Of a stretch of DNA of 64,000 nt, positions 19,162 through 29,575 are shown piece by piece. The translations under genes were made by a program, and so were the position numbers. The stretch lies in assembly GCA_019638115.1 (NCBI GenBank), contig JAHBUK010000001.1:886238-950237 (forward strand), read 5' to 3'. Each line of letters begins with the position of its first letter. Position 1 is the stretch's first letter. The notes below the pieces were generated by a model. The model searched no databases. It was not told the origin of the DNA and saw only the letters and a list, made by a program, of their open reading frames with translations. This DNA comes from Flavobacteriales bacterium (GTDB taxonomy: Bacteria > Bacteroidota > Bacteroidia > Flavobacteriales_F > PHOS-HE28).

Positions 19162-19325
19162 AAGCCATCTCCGCCTGCATCTTCCGTCGCCCATGCATGC
19201 GCCGGAGGTTCACCCGTGCTTGCACGTTGCGATGATCCTTTAGCTGCAACTGAACGAAGAGCGGTTACGTGGACCTATCCACCAAGACATCTTGAACAGG
19301 CTCTGAAAAGCCACCCTTTCGACCA

Positions 19326-21242
19326 CTACCGTGAACGGAAGCGGATGTGGTACTGTGTACCCGGGCCTTCCAAGTTCACGGTCATACGGCCGTTGAGCTG
19401 TTCCACAAGGCTTTCAATGAGCGTAACGCCGAGCGTGGCGTCGTTGGCTTGCAGCTTTTCGGGGGGCATGCCAACACCGTCGTCGCCGTACAGGAGATCG
19501 AAGGTGCGATCATCCGAACGGTGAAGGCCAAGGGTGACCAGGCCGGCTGCACGGCCTTTGAAGGCGTGCTTGAAGGAATTGGTGATCAGCTCATTGAACA
19601 ATAGTCCGAGCGGCACCATGGTATCAAGATCGAACGCGAGGCCGGGATCAAGGTCCGTGGTATAGCGGATCCGTTCATCCACATCGTTCACACGCACCAG
19701 TTCGGCGAAGAGCTCGGCCAGGTATTGGGCCACTTCCACACGGGCCAACTCATCCCCCTTGTACAGCTTCTCGTGGATCAGGGCCATGGAGGTAACGCGG
19801 CTCCTGCTCTGTTCGAAGGCGTGCTGCAGGCGTTCATCGCCGATGGTGCCTTCCTGCAAACGCAGCAAACTGGCGATCACCTGCAGGTTGTTCTTCACCC
19901 GGTGATGCATCTCCTTGATGAGGATGTGGATCCGTTCGTTGGCCTCTTGCAACTTGGCCTTCTCCGCCTGCAACGCCGCGGTCTGCTCGGTATCGCGCAA
20001 GCGTGCCGCTGAAAGGTTCTCCTTCATGCGGGACAAGGCCATGCCGAGCACATCCTGCTCACTGCGCACAAAGACCGCGGTTTCGTAGTCGCCTTTACCG
20101 ATGGATTCGGCGCTGTTGGCCAGTGATCGGATATTGGCGATCATGCTGTTGAACGCCGTGGCCATGCGCCCCACCTCATCGTTGGAGGTGACCGGCACCT
20201 CTGCGCTCACATCACCTACCGCCAATGCTTGTGTGGCAAGTGTCACTTCATCCACCGTGCTGCGCACACCGCGCATGATCACCGAACCCATGATCATGAC
20301 CGCCCCCACCACACCGATCAGTGCCGCAATCACCACGAACAAGCGGATGCGGGCATCGCGGGAATTGGCCTCGTTGGCTTCGGTGATCAGCTCCATGCTT
20401 CGATTCTCCACCTCCTTCAGCTTATCCACGGTGCCCAGGGAGATCTCCCACCAGTAAGGGGTGTTCACCAATGCCTGGTCCACGGTGCGACGCTCCTTTA
20501 CCGTACCGATGACCGAGCGCATGAAATTCACATCGGGACCCTGGAAGATGGTCCGGTAGCTCCCAAGCACCTCAGGACTGGCATCGCGCTCAAAGAGCAG
20601 CATGTTCGTTTCATACTGCGCCACCCGGTTGCTGAGCTCCGACAGGTCCGAAGTGGCGATCGCGCCATCCAGGGCTTCCATGTTGAGCAGGTCCCGCACC
20701 TCGCCCAAGGCCTCTTTGGCATTGAGCAAGCGCGTGTGGGCATAGAGCCGCTCCTTGGTGAAGGGGTCCAATGCCAGTTTCCCCACGCGGAACAATTCCT
20801 CCAGCATGGCCAGGCCCATGCTCCGGTAGGTGCGCAACACCATGAAGGGCTCCACACTGCGCGCCAGGACCTGTGCCCGGAGCAATTCCAGGCCATTGAA
20901 GGTGCGCGTGCTTTCCTGCGGAAACTCGCGGTCGAAGAGCGGTCGCTGTAGCGCGTTCACCGTGGCATCCGTGCTGAGGAACTGCGATCGCAGCTTCTGG
21001 GCGCTGATCGGCTTTCCGCTCAGGTATGCAACGGAATAGGCCCGTTCCTTCTGCAGCTCATGGAGCACGTCCGAATACAGCGCGATCTTGGCCGACTCCT
21101 CCGTGATGTAGCTCAACACGGTGTTCCGCTTCAGGTTGGAGTCCACCTGCTTGCCGATGAGCAGGACCATGCCGAGCACGGGTATGCCCAGGGTCACCAT
21201 GAATTTGGTGCTGATAGGGAGATCGGCGAAGCGCCAAGCCAT
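19326..21242 (-). CDS. NIT-HAMP sensor histidine kinase of the HisKA_2 type
   Basis: This is a 638-residue protein from the ATG at 21242. After a first membrane helix comes an extracytoplasmic NIT (nitrate/nitrite-type sensing) domain (~45-300), with SAQKLRSQFLSTDATVNAL and NTPYWWEISLGTVDKLKEVE. A second membrane helix near 315-335 leads to HAMP (~336-390; TQALAVGDVSAEVPVTSNDE). A coiled linker precedes the HisKA_2 dimerisation region with the acceptor His in EMHHRVKNNLQVI. The ATPase part (NELITNSFKHAF, GDDGVGMP) is C-terminal. No response regulator gene adjoins it. Confidence 0.9.
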   Translation of the reverse strand: MAWRFADLPISTKFMVTLGIPVLGMVLLIGKQVDSNLKRNTVLSYITEESAKIALYSDVLHELQKERAYSVAYLSGKPISAQKLRSQFLSTDATVNALQRPLFDREFPQESTRTFNGLELLRAQVLARSVEPFMVLRTYRSMGLAMLEELFRVGKLALDPFTKERLYAHTRLLNAKEALGEVRDLLNMEALDGAIATSDLSELSNRVAQYETNMLLFERDASPEVLGSYRTIFQGPDVNFMRSVIGTVKERRTVDQALVNTPYWWEISLGTVDKLKEVENRSMELITEANEANSRDARIRLFVVIAALIGVVGAVMIMGSVIMRGVRSTVDEVTLATQALAVGDVSAEVPVTSNDEVGRMATAFNSMIANIRSLANSAESIGKGDYETAVFVRSEQDVLGMALSRMKENLSAARLRDTEQTAALQAEKAKLQEANERIHILIKEMHHRVKNNLQVIASLLRLQEGTIGDERLQHAFEQSRSRVTSMALIHEKLYKGDELARVEVAQYLAELFAELVRVNDVDERIRYTTDLDPGLAFDLDTMVPLGLLFNELITNSFKHAFKGRAAGLVTLGLHRSDDRTFDLLYGDDGVGMPPEKLQANDATLGVTLIESLVEQLNGRMTVNLEGPGTQYHIRFRSR

Positions 21243-21300
21243 GGCGTCCGAAAGTACGCAAGTAGAATGCACCCCAAGGCAAATGGCTCACTACGGGGTC

Positions 21301-21308
21301 TAACTTTG
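21301..21308 (+). promoter_or_regulatory. TAnnTTTG -7 element of the carboxylase gene
   Basis: TAACTTTG matches the Bacteroidota -7 element 41 bases ahead of the ATG at 21350. No clear -33 TTTG is present, so it is tentative. Confidence 0.4.
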
Positions 21309-21349
21309 GCCGCCCTGCTCCACTTGGGGCGCCTGCACAACAGAACGTC

Positions 21350-22891
21350 ATGAAGGAACATTTCGAAGCTCTTGACACCCGGATCGCCAAAGCCCTGCAA
21401 GGCGGAGGAAGCGAGCGGGTGGCCGCACAACACAAGAAAGGCAAACTCACCGCCCGGGAGCGCGTGGACCTCTTGCTCGACGAAGGTTCCTTCCAGGAGA
21501 TCGGCCAACTGGTGACCCACCGCAGCACCAACTTCGGCTTGGACAAGCAGCAGTTCCTGGGCGATGGCGTGGTAACCGGTTTTGGCACCATCGATGGCCG
21601 CTTGGTCTACGTGTTCTCGCAGGACTTCACCGTGCTGGGGGGCTCACTGGCGGAAGCCCATGCCCAGAAGATCTGCCGCATCATGGACCTCGCCATGCGC
21701 AGTGGCGCACCGGTGATCGGCCTCAACGACAGTGGCGGCGCGCGCATACAGGAAGGCGTGGTGAGCCTGGCCGGCTATGCCGACATCTTCTACCGCAACG
21801 TGCGCGCAAGTGGCGTGGTGCCACAGATCAGTGCCATCCTTGGCCCTTGCGCCGGTGGCGCGGTATACAGCCCGGCGCTCACCGACTTCGTGCTGATGAC
21901 CGAGGGCACGAGCTACATGTTCGTTACCGGCCCCAACGTGGTGAAGACCGTGACCCACGAAGAGGTGAGCAGCGAGGACCTCGGCGGCGCCAGCACCCAT
22001 GCCACCAAGAGCGGTGTGGCCCATTTCACCGCGCCCAACGAATTGGAGGCCATCCGTGAACTGCGCCGCCTGGTGGGCTACCTGCCCGGCAACTGCGAGG
22101 ACGAGCCGCCCACCGTGCCCTTCACCCCGAGCGATGAAAGCCGCCCCGCGCTGGACACCATCATCCCGGACAATCCCAACCAGCCCTACGACATTCGCGA
22201 AGTGCTGAACGCGGTGATCGACCCCGACAGCAGCATGGAGGTGCATGCGGACTACGCGCGCAACATGGTGGTGGGCTTCGCCCGCGTGGCAGGCCGCACC
22301 GTGGGTTGCGTGGCCAACCAACCCGCCGTGCTCGCCGGGGTGCTGGATATAGATGCCTCCATGAAGGCCGCGCGCTTCGTGCGCTTCTGCGATGCCTTCA
22401 ACATCCCCCTGCTGGTGTTCGTTGACGTGCCCGGTTTCCTGCCCGGCACCGACCAGGAGTGGCGCGGCATCATAAACCACGGCGCCAAGCTGCTCTATGC
22501 ATTCAGCGAGGCAACCGTCCCACGCATCACCGTCATTACACGAAAAGCCTACGGCGGTGCTTACGACGTGATGAACTCGAAACACATCGGAGCGGATATG
22601 AACTACGCCTGGCCCACGGCGGAGATCGCCGTGATGGGTGCAAAGGGCGCCGCGGAGATCATCTTCAAGGGCGAGATCGCCAAGGCGGATGACCCGGCAG
22701 CGAAATGGGCCGAGAAGGAAGCGCAGTACAAAGAGCAGTTCGCCAACCCCTACGAAGCTGCTGCACGTGGTTTCGTGGACGAGGTGATCCGCCCGTCGGA
22801 AACGCGCAGCAAGATCATCGCTGCGCTGGACATGCTGCGCAATAAGGTGGATACGATGCCACGCAAGAAGCACGGGAACATTCCACTATGA
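21350..22891 (+). CDS. pccB: Acyl-CoA (propionyl-CoA) carboxylase, carboxyltransferase beta subunit
   Basis: This is a 513-residue protein, the usual size for PccB. It moves the carboxyl group from biotin to propionyl-CoA or a related acyl-CoA, giving methylmalonyl-CoA. The two crotonase-like halves are visible: [20 protein letters not shown] and [19 protein letters not shown] in the N-half, [31 protein letters not shown] and [15 protein letters not shown] in the C-half. The biotin carboxylase and biotin carrier subunits are not in the window. The substrate cannot be fixed from sequence alone; propionyl-CoA is the commonest for this subfamily. Confidence 0.92.
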   Translation: MKEHFEALDTRIAKALQGGGSERVAAQHKKGKLTARERVDLLLDEGSFQEIGQLVTHRSTNFGLDKQQFLGDGVVTGFGTIDGRLVYVFSQDFTVLGGSLAEAHAQKICRIMDLAMRSGAPVIGLNDSGGARIQEGVVSLAGYADIFYRNVRASGVVPQISAILGPCAGGAVYSPALTDFVLMTEGTSYMFVTGPNVVKTVTHEEVSSEDLGGASTHATKSGVAHFTAPNELEAIRELRRLVGYLPGNCEDEPPTVPFTPSDESRPALDTIIPDNPNQPYDIREVLNAVIDPDSSMEVHADYARNMVVGFARVAGRTVGCVANQPAVLAGVLDIDASMKAARFVRFCDAFNIPLLVFVDVPGFLPGTDQEWRGIINHGAKLLYAFSEATVPRITVITRKAYGGAYDVMNSKHIGADMNYAWPTAEIAVMGAKGAAEIIFKGEIAKADDPAAKWAEKEAQYKEQFANPYEAAARGFVDEVIRPSETRSKIIAALDMLRNKVDTMPRKKHGNIPL

Positions 22892-23009
22892 TGATCGCCG
22901 GGCGCATGGTGGAACGCAGGAATACGGGCTGCACCGTACCCGATCACGGAAGAACACGGAAGACGCAGCCACGTAGCAGGGGGAAAATTTGCAACGCAAT
23001 TCCAACTTC

Positions 23010-23771
23010 ATGACCCACCGCAACACCACTTTCCGCCAACCATTGATCTGGGCTCTGGCCTTCGGAACCCTGTTGAGCGCCTGCAAGAAGGAAGAAGAAG
23101 CTCCGCCCAGTTCGCCCGGAGGTGGCAGTTCCTCTGCCACGCCAAGCACCACCCCTACCTACACCGATGCCGATGCCGTGCTGGCCGCTGTGCGCGTGAA
23201 CACCACGCAAAGCACCCCGATCGGCCCCATCGACATCATTCTGGGAACCGCCTCCGCATCCTTCTCCGTGGATGACTTTGCATCCCTCGTGCAGGTGGGC
23301 AACGTGACCTGCAATAGCGAAGCGCTCACCCCGCAGTCCAACAACAGCTACGTACACATCCCATCGGCTACCAACCCCACCGGAATCGACCTGACCAGCT
23401 CCAACGAAGTGGTGTGGACCGTGGCCGGCGGCGGTGGTTTCGCGGCGTTCTCCAGAACCGTTATGGGTCCCTTCCCGACCGCAGGTGCCATCAGCAGCAG
23501 CGAGACCGTGGTGCGCGCCAACGGATATACCCTCACGGCAGGCTCCGTGCTCAATGCGGATTCCGTGGTCTTCACCTTGGGCACCCTGGTCCGTACGCTT
23601 CCCGGCAATGCTTCTTCCTGCACCTTCACGGCAAATGAACTGAGCGCGCTGGGCGCAGGTGCTTCACTGGCACAGGTGGTCCCCTACCGTGCCACCAGCG
23701 AAGTGATCGATGGCCGCACCATTTACTTCGTGAAGCAAGCCTCGCGCTCCAAGTCGGTCACCATCCAATAG
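23010..23771 (+). CDS. Predicted lipoprotein, unknown function
   Basis: This is a 253-residue protein from the ATG at 23010 (an upstream TTG at 22989 is less likely). The signal sequence ends in the lipobox LLSAC followed by KKEEE, an acidic and lysine-rich stretch typical of outer-membrane lipoproteins exported to the surface in Bacteroidota. A Pro/Ser/Thr-rich spacer follows, then an all-beta domain of ~190 residues with no recognised family. The acidic residues right after the lipid-anchored Cys resemble the lipoprotein export signal seen in this phylum. A good terminator follows. Confidence 0.7.
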   Translation: MTHRNTTFRQPLIWALAFGTLLSACKKEEEAPPSSPGGGSSSATPSTTPTYTDADAVLAAVRVNTTQSTPIGPIDIILGTASASFSVDDFASLVQVGNVTCNSEALTPQSNNSYVHIPSATNPTGIDLTSSNEVVWTVAGGGGFAAFSRTVMGPFPTAGAISSSETVVRANGYTLTAGSVLNADSVVFTLGTLVRTLPGNASSCTFTANELSALGAGASLAQVVPYRATSEVIDGRTIYFVKQASRSKSVTIQ

Positions 23772-23791
23772 CGTGGCCCGAACATGATCTG

Positions 23792-23822
23792 AAGGGGGCG
23801 GTCCAGTGGGCCGCCCCTTTTT
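23792..23822 (+). terminator. Rho-independent terminator
   Basis: GGGGCGG (23795-23801) pairs with CCGCCCC (23811-23817), extended by AA/TT pairs and inner TCC/GGG pairs, followed by a run of T to 23822. It ends the lipoprotein gene. Confidence 0.85.
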
Positions 23823-23897
23823 GCATGGCTGCTGGGCACAAGCCGTTTTCTTTGCAGCGGTGATGGTGCCTGAGGTACTGCACCACATGTGGCGGAG

Positions 23898-25658
23898 ATG
23901 GTAGGAGAACGTTGGCTGCTGATCGCACTGCTGGTGCTGGGTGCCCCGGATATGCACGGGCAACGAGCCGCCCGGCCCAGCGTGGTGGACTCCGTTCTGG
24001 GCATGCCCTACAATACCCTGGTTGCCGACCTGCCCGCTTCAGAGGCCCTGTTGAAGGAAGCGCTGGGTGAAGCCACTCGCAGTGGCCGCAGCACCGAGCT
24101 CGGCAACCTGCACCGCTTGTTGTGCATTGTGGAGGGGCTCGCCGGCAGCACCGATTCGGCCACCTACCACAGCCTGAAAGCGGTGGAGCACTTCCGCAGC
24201 AACGGTGATAAGCTGATGCTGGGCCTGATGCTCTGCGACATGGGCCATGGCACCAAACGGCGTGACCTGGACCTCGCCTTTTCCTATTACCGGGAAGGCC
24301 TGCCCATGCTGGAGGAGTTGGAAGCACGACAAGAGTTGACGCGTGCTTACAACAACTTCTCCATGCTCTTCGAAATGCGCGGCGACATAGACAGTGCGCT
24401 CTACTATGGCCGCAAAGGACTTGCCTTGAAAGAGGCCCTGCACGACAGCACCGGCCTGCCCTATGGACTGAACCGTGTAGCGCTCTACCTCCTGCACAAG
24501 GAGCGTTTCGAGGAAGCGCGGGACCTCATCCTGCGGGCCGATTCGATCCGGCGGATGACCAAGGACGAACACGGTTTGGCCGAACAGCAGATCTACTTCG
24601 GCGACCTGTACAAGGCCTGGGGCAAACCCGCGCAGGCGATCGCCTATTTCGAGGAGGCCATACGCAGGGCCCGACTGGTGAAGGTGCCTTACATGGAACA
24701 GTACTGCCAGGAGATGCTCGCGGAATTGCACGAACAGCAAGGCGATGCTCCAGCAGCGCTCGCCGCCACCCGCAGGGCCTTCGCCATCAAGGACAGCCTG
24801 TTCAACGAACGCAACAGCCAGACCATACTGGACCTGGAACAACGCTACAAGGTGGCCGAGAAGGACCGTGCGCTTGCCGAGCTGAGCGCCGAGTCCACCA
24901 GGCGCCAACTGTTGGTGTGGCTGAGCCTGGGAGCACTGGCCCTGGTGGTGGTGAGCGGTCTGCTCTGGTACCAAGTGAAGCAGCGTCGACTGCGCGCTGA
25001 GCGTGATGCCGCCATCATTGCCGAGCGTGATGCAGGCTTGAAAGCCGTGTTCGATGCGACCGAAAGCGAGCGCCGACGCCTGGCGGCCGAATTGCACGAT
25101 GGCATCGGGCAGCAACTCGGCGGACTGAAGCACCGCCTGGAGAGCATCAAGAGCAACAACGGGCATTCCGACCCCTTGGAAGATGTGATCCACATTGTGG
25201 ACGACACCAGCCGGGAGGTGCGCGACCTGGCACACCAGATGATGCCCAAAGCACTGGGCCGCCTGGGCTTGGCACCCGCCCTGCAGGAAATGCTCCAACG
25301 CAGTTTCCACGGTACCGGCGTGCAGTGCGCCTTCGACCATTTCGGCGTGGATGGCGAACTACGGCCCGAACTGGCCACCGGGCTTTACCGCATCGCGCAG
25401 GAGCTGGTGGGCAACATCATCAAACACGCCAAGGCCACACAGGTGGATGTGCAGCTGCTGCGCAACAAGGACCACTTGGTGCTGCTGGTGCAGGACAACG
25501 GCAAGGGCTTCGCGCCCACTTCCGCCAGTGGCATCGGCATCCGCAACATCACCGACCGTGCGCGCTCCCTGGGCGGCACCTTCACCATCAGTGGCACCCC
25601 ACAGGAAGGCACCGAAGCCCGTGTGCGCGTGCCCATCCATGCCCACGTTCCCGCATGA
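23898..25658 (+). CDS. TPR-containing NarX-type sensor histidine kinase
   Basis: This is a 586-residue protein from the ATG at 23898 (a GTG at 23889 is an alternative). A weak signal helix is followed by a periplasmic array of tetratricopeptide-like helices (~40-310; for example [39 protein letters not shown]). One membrane helix ([17 protein letters not shown]) and a coiled linker lead to a HisKA_3 region with the acceptor His in [19 protein letters not shown]. The HATPase domain has [20 protein letters not shown] and GIGIRNI. It overlaps the LuxR-type regulator by 4 bases, so the pair forms one two-component system. Confidence 0.93.
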   Translation: MVGERWLLIALLVLGAPDMHGQRAARPSVVDSVLGMPYNTLVADLPASEALLKEALGEATRSGRSTELGNLHRLLCIVEGLAGSTDSATYHSLKAVEHFRSNGDKLMLGLMLCDMGHGTKRRDLDLAFSYYREGLPMLEELEARQELTRAYNNFSMLFEMRGDIDSALYYGRKGLALKEALHDSTGLPYGLNRVALYLLHKERFEEARDLILRADSIRRMTKDEHGLAEQQIYFGDLYKAWGKPAQAIAYFEEAIRRARLVKVPYMEQYCQEMLAELHEQQGDAPAALAATRRAFAIKDSLFNERNSQTILDLEQRYKVAEKDRALAELSAESTRRQLLVWLSLGALALVVVSGLLWYQVKQRRLRAERDAAIIAERDAGLKAVFDATESERRRLAAELHDGIGQQLGGLKHRLESIKSNNGHSDPLEDVIHIVDDTSREVRDLAHQMMPKALGRLGLAPALQEMLQRSFHGTGVQCAFDHFGVDGELRPELATGLYRIAQELVGNIIKHAKATQVDVQLLRNKDHLVLLVQDNGKGFAPTSASGIGIRNITDRARSLGGTFTISGTPQEGTEARVRVPIHAHVPA

Positions 25659-26308
25659 GCTCCCCATCCAACACCATACGCGTACTTCTCGCGGACGACC
25701 ACCGCATCATCACCGATGGCCTCAAAGGGCTGCTGGCCCACGTGCCCGACATCGAGTGTGTTGGAACGGCCGAGAACGGCGCCGAGGCCATGCAAGCCTT
25801 GGAGCACCTCGCTGTGGACGTGGTGCTGATGGACATCGACATGCCCGTGCTCGATGGACTGGCAGCCACCGAACGCATAAAGGCGCGGTGGCCTGCGGTG
25901 AAGGTGGTGATCTTGAGCATGCACGATGAAGCCGCCATGGTGCAACGCGTGATGGAACTCGGCGCCGATGGCTACCTGGTGAAGAACTGCGGTCGCGATG
26001 AGCTGCTGCTCGCCATCCGCGATGTGCATGCCGGTCGCAAGCACTTCAGCAGTGCACTGCTGGAAAGCCTGCTGAGCCAGCGCCAGGAAGTGGCCGGCCA
26101 GAGCGGCATGCTGAAGGACCTCAGCGAGCGCGAGCTGGAAGTGCTGGCCGCGTTGGCGGAAGGGCTGACCAACAAGGAGATCGGCGACCGGCTCTTCATC
26201 AGCCCACGCACGGTGGACACCCACCGCACCAACCTGATGAAGAAGCTGGACACCCACAATGTGGCCGGCCTCGTGCGCATCGCCATCAAGGCGGGACTGG
26301 TGCGCTGA
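25655..26308 (+). CDS. LuxR/NarL-family response regulator
   Basis: This is a 217-residue protein whose ATG overlaps the kinase stop (ATGA). The receiver domain holds the acidic pair in LLADDH and phospho-acceptor Asp60 in [13 protein letters not shown]. The C-terminal LuxR-type helix-turn-helix reads [20 protein letters not shown], then [20 protein letters not shown]. It is the cytoplasmic DNA-binding output for the TPR kinase encoded just upstream. No target promoter can be named from the window. Confidence 0.96.
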   Translation: MSSPSNTIRVLLADDHRIITDGLKGLLAHVPDIECVGTAENGAEAMQALEHLAVDVVLMDIDMPVLDGLAATERIKARWPAVKVVILSMHDEAAMVQRVMELGADGYLVKNCGRDELLLAIRDVHAGRKHFSSALLESLLSQRQEVAGQSGMLKDLSERELEVLAALAEGLTNKEIGDRLFISPRTVDTHRTNLMKKLDTHNVAGLVRIAIKAGLVR

Positions 26309-26315
26309 AAGGGGA

Positions 26316-27083
26316 TCACAGAACCCCTGTTATCAGCGCCAAGGCCGTGGCAAGTAGCAGTACCGCCACCACCACCCGCACCATGCGCAGGGTGATCACC
26401 GGAATGAGGCGCTTACCCCACCAAGCACCCAGAAAGGCTGCCAGCGTGGTTATCGTAAGCAAGCCCATTTGATCCGTAAGCAGCCCATCCGGCATGCGGC
26501 CCAGGTACACCGGTATGCGAGTCAGGTCCACCAACACGGCAATGGCGACACCCGTGGCAATGAAGGCCTCCTTGCCCAGACCACTGCGCAACAGGAAGAT
26601 GCTGCGCAAGGCACCCTGATGGCCACTGAGCCCGCCGAAGAACCCGCTCAAGGCACCGCCCGGCACCATCCAACGGCTCGCGAGCGACCAACGCTTCACC
26701 TGTGGCAGCAACTCCAGAAGAGCAAAGACCACCATCAACGAACCGACCACCGCCTTGGTAACGCTCACCGGCCCGTTCACACCCGGATAGAGGTAGGGCA
26801 GGTCCTCCAAGCGCATCAGCAAGCCGGCACCCAGCCAGGCGCCCACTATGCCCGGCAGACCGAAACGCAGGAACACGCTTCGATCCACATCCCGCCAAAG
26901 CAGTACGAACTTGAACATGTTGCTGAGCAGATGCACCACGGCGGTCATGGCCACGGCCAGTTCCAGGGGGAAGACCACCGCAAAGACCGGCAACAACACC
27001 GTGCCCAGTCCAAAACCGCTCACCAGCGTGATGAGCGATGCCGCCAGGGCGATGAACGGTATGACAACGAAGCCGATCTCCAT
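26316..27083 (-). CDS. TauE/SafE-family membrane permease
   Basis: This is a 255-residue protein from the ATG at 27083. It has about eight hydrophobic segments. The N-terminal LVSGFGLGTVLLPVFAVVFP and the second-half repeat GALSGFFGGLSGHQGALRSI are the duplicated TauE/SafE motifs. The family moves sulfite, sulfoacetate or other organic anions across the inner membrane; the substrate is unknown here. It is convergent with the LuxR-type regulator gene (7 bases apart) and divergent from the thioredoxin-like gene. Confidence 0.88.
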   Translation of the reverse strand: MEIGFVVIPFIALAASLITLVSGFGLGTVLLPVFAVVFPLELAVAMTAVVHLLSNMFKFVLLWRDVDRSVFLRFGLPGIVGAWLGAGLLMRLEDLPYLYPGVNGPVSVTKAVVGSLMVVFALLELLPQVKRWSLASRWMVPGGALSGFFGGLSGHQGALRSIFLLRSGLGKEAFIATGVAIAVLVDLTRIPVYLGRMPDGLLTDQMGLLTITTLAAFLGAWWGKRLIPVITLRMVRVVVAVLLLATALALITGVL

Positions 27084-27181
27084 GCGGTCCAAGGTACTGA
27101 GCCAGGCAACCTCCAAGCGCCCTGCACGGTCTTTGTTGCTACCTTGGTAACCCATTACAACACGCATTCAACCCTCAACCC

Positions 27182-27814
27182 ATGTTGATCAAGATCGCCT
27201 CTTTCGCCGCTTTCGGCCTGCTGGCCACCATGCCCCACGACCCCCTGCCCGACCTGAAGATCGGAGCAACGCTGCCCGGGGCCGACATCCAGATGAAGGA
27301 CGTGTCCGGAAAAATGCTCTCCCTGAAACAAGCTGCCGGCAGCAATGGCCTGTTGGTGATCTTCTCCTGCAACACCTGCCCCTTCGTGGTGGGATCCGAA
27401 GGCAGCGAGGGCTGGGAAGGACGCTACCCCGAACTGGCCGCATTCAGCGCTCGCATGGGTGTTGGCGTGGCCTTCGTGAACAGCAATGAGATGAAGCGCA
27501 ACGAGGGCGATGGTTTCGCCGACATGCAGCAGCGCTACAAGGAGAAGAACCTGGGCGGCTACTACCTGCTTGACGAAGGCCACAAGGTGGCCGATGCCTT
27601 CGGTGCCCGCACCACCCCGCACGTGTTCCTCTTCAACAAAGAGATGAAGCTGGCCTACAAGGGCGCCATCGATGACAACGTGGGAAGCGCCGCCGCCGTG
27701 AAGGAGCGCTGGCTCTTCAACGCCATGGGCAACATGGTGGGTGGCCAGCCGATCGAGCCCGCCACCACCCGCAATGTGGGTTGCAGCATCAAGCGCGCAC
27801 CACACCACCACTAA
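27182..27814 (+). CDS. Exported thioredoxin-like/redoxin protein
   Basis: This is a 210-residue protein. A short hydrophobic N-terminus (IASFAAFGLLATM) suggests export. The thioredoxin-like fold is shown by LLVIFSCNTCPFVV, with a CxxC active-site motif (C-N-T-C), the later cis-Pro loop TTPHVFLFNKE and the preceding GGYYLLDEGHKVADAFGART. This is the peroxiredoxin/TlpA-like subgroup that handles thiol redox reactions or peroxides in the periplasm. The His-rich tail HHH is unusual but short. A hairpin follows the stop. Confidence 0.85.
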   Translation: MLIKIASFAAFGLLATMPHDPLPDLKIGATLPGADIQMKDVSGKMLSLKQAAGSNGLLVIFSCNTCPFVVGSEGSEGWEGRYPELAAFSARMGVGVAFVNSNEMKRNEGDGFADMQQRYKEKNLGGYYLLDEGHKVADAFGARTTPHVFLFNKEMKLAYKGAIDDNVGSAAAVKERWLFNAMGNMVGGQPIEPATTRNVGCSIKRAPHHH

Positions 27815-27833
27815 CAGCCTTTTCCACCTCCTG

Positions 27834-27875
27834 CGAACGCCGCGTTCCTGCTTGCAGGGCGCGGCGTTCGTGCTT
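27834..27875 (+). terminator. Terminator-like hairpin
   Basis: CGAACGCCGCG (27834-27844) pairs with CGCGGCGTTCG (27860-27870), with a nested CCTG/CAGG stem inside and TTT a few bases after. It lies 20 bases past the thioredoxin-like gene. Confidence 0.65.
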
Positions 27876-27963
27876 TCGGCAAGCATCGCAGTGGCCGATC
27901 TGTTGAAAACCCGGCGGCGCGCCTTGCGGGTGGCTGCTGTTCCTTTGTGACAAAGGCCAGGAC

Positions 27964-29277
27964 ATGAACGTACTGCTGATCGGCGGAGGAGGAAGGGAAC
28001 ACGCCATGGCGTGGAAGATCGCGCAGAGCTCATTGCTCGATGAACTGTTCATCAGCCCGGGCAACCCCGGCAGTCAGCGCCACGGTCGCGCCGTGGACCT
28101 GGACCTGAACGACCACAAGACCCTGCGCGCCTTCCTGCTGGAGAAGCGCATCCGGATCGTGGTGGTGGGGCCCGAGGGTCCCTTGGTCGACGGCCTGCAC
28201 GACCGCATTGCAGATGACCCGCAACTGGCTGGCAAGGTCACCGTGATCGGCCCCCGCAAGGAAGCTGCGCAGCTCGAAGGCAGCAAGGACTTCGCCAAGG
28301 AGTTCATGTTCCGCCACAACATCCCTACGGCGGCCCATCGCACTTTTGTGAAGGGGCAACTGGCCGAGGCCGTGGAACACCTGGAGCGGATGAACCCGCC
28401 CTACGTGATCAAAGCCGATGGACTGGCAGCAGGCAAAGGCGTGGTGATCACCAGCGACCGCAAGGAGGCCGCTGCCACGGTGAAGGCCATGCTCGAAGGC
28501 AAAGCACACGGAGCGGCCGGTGAACGGGTGGTCATCGAACAGTTCCTCAATGGGGTGGAGCTCAGCGCTTTCCTCATCACGGACGGCACCGCCTTCAAGA
28601 TGCTGCCCAGTGCCAAGGACTACAAGCGCATCGGTGCTGGCGACACCGGGCCCAACACCGGTGGCATGGGCGCTGTTTCTCCCGTGCCCTTCGCGGACCG
28701 CGACCTGATGCAGAAGGTGCACGACCGCATTGCGGCACCAACCGTTCGTGGCCTTCAGAAGGACGGTATCCCGTACAGCGGGTTCATCTTCATGGGCCTC
28801 ATGGTGGTGAACAGCGAACCGTACGTGATCGAATACAACGTGCGCATGGGCGACCCCGAGACCCAGGCCGTGCTACCACGCCTGCGCAGCGACCTGCTGG
28901 ACCTCTTCGAAGGCATCGCGACAGGCACCCTCAGCGAGCGCCACGTGGATGTGGACGACCGCACCGCCGTTACCATCGTGCTGGCTTCCGAGGGCTATCC
29001 GGACAAGTTCGAGAAAGGCAACACGATCGTGGGCCTGGAGCAGGTACGGGAAGCTTATGTGTTCCAAGCTGGCACCGCTGTGAAGGGCGACCAACTGGTG
29101 ACCAACGGAGGACGCGTGATGGCCGTTACCGCTTTCGGGAAGGACCTGGAGCAAGCCGTGCTTGCGGCGTACCGCAGTGCGGGCCTCATCAGCTACGAAG
29201 GGAAGTACATGCGCACCGATATCGGCCAGGACCTCCTGAAGATGCCGGTGCCCAAAGGAGCGCACCAGCCATGGTGA
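27964..29277 (+). CDS. purD: Phosphoribosylamine--glycine ligase (PurD)
   Basis: This is a 437-residue protein, close to the ~430 usual for PurD. It catalyses the ATP-dependent joining of 5-phosphoribosylamine and glycine, the second step of purine synthesis. Landmarks are the N-terminal LLIGGGGREHAMAWKI, VVGPEGPLVDGLHDRI, the ATP-grasp segments KADGLAAGKGVVITSD, GPNTGGMGAVSPVPF and EYNVRMGDPETQAVLP, and the C-terminal domain with GGRVMAVTAFG. The neighbouring small membrane gene and DUF6427 gene downstream are a recurring purD neighbourhood in Flavobacteriia. Confidence 0.97.
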   Translation: MNVLLIGGGGREHAMAWKIAQSSLLDELFISPGNPGSQRHGRAVDLDLNDHKTLRAFLLEKRIRIVVVGPEGPLVDGLHDRIADDPQLAGKVTVIGPRKEAAQLEGSKDFAKEFMFRHNIPTAAHRTFVKGQLAEAVEHLERMNPPYVIKADGLAAGKGVVITSDRKEAAATVKAMLEGKAHGAAGERVVIEQFLNGVELSAFLITDGTAFKMLPSAKDYKRIGAGDTGPNTGGMGAVSPVPFADRDLMQKVHDRIAAPTVRGLQKDGIPYSGFIFMGLMVVNSEPYVIEYNVRMGDPETQAVLPRLRSDLLDLFEGIATGTLSERHVDVDDRTAVTIVLASEGYPDKFEKGNTIVGLEQVREAYVFQAGTAVKGDQLVTNGGRVMAVTAFGKDLEQAVLAAYRSAGLISYEGKYMRTDIGQDLLKMPVPKGAHQPW

Positions 29278-29284
29278 CCAGCCC

Positions 29285-29464
29285 TCAGGCGATGGTACCG
29301 TCCTGCTTGGCCTTGCGGTTGTACCGGCCCTGCAGCACCAACCAGTAAGCCAGACCGAGCCCGATGACCAGCGAGAAGGCAATGGGAGGGAACCAGCCCA
29401 ATGCAGGCAGAATGGTGAAGGTCCATTCGAGAAGCTGACCGATGGCGAAAGAGATCTGTTGCAT
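29285..29464 (-). CDS. Small membrane protein (DUF6341-like), unknown function
   Basis: This is a 59-residue protein on the minus strand, convergent with purD, 7 bases from its stop. It has one hydrophobic helix (LGWFPPIAFSLVIGLGLAYW) preceded by an amphipathic N-terminus and followed by a basic tail. Its position beside purD and a DUF6427 gene, and its size, resemble DUF6341 proteins of Flavobacteriia; the match is from memory of gene order, so family naming is tentative. A TATCTTTG promoter element lies 24 bases upstream, which supports it being a real gene. Confidence 0.6.
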   Translation of the reverse strand: MQQISFAIGQLLEWTFTILPALGWFPPIAFSLVIGLGLAYWLVLQGRYNRKAKQDGTIA

Positions 29465-29487
29465 GAGCGTGGTGCTTATGGGCCGGG

Positions 29488-29495
29488 CAAAGATA
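29488..29495 (-). promoter_or_regulatory. TAnnTTTG -7 element (minus strand)
   Basis: On the minus strand the sequence is TATCTTTG, 23 bases ahead of the ATG of the 59-residue membrane protein. No -33 TTTG is evident. Confidence 0.45.
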
Positions 29496-29575
29496 GAAGC
29501 AGCCCGATATCATGGGCGGACTTGCGCATACTTGCACCGCCCGGGGCCTGAATACCGCAATCCGGCCATACCCCC

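Noticed and set aside
21644..22873. 409-codon minus-strand frame over the carboxylase gene
   Set aside because: Shadow of pccB: His/Val/Ala-rich, no family features.
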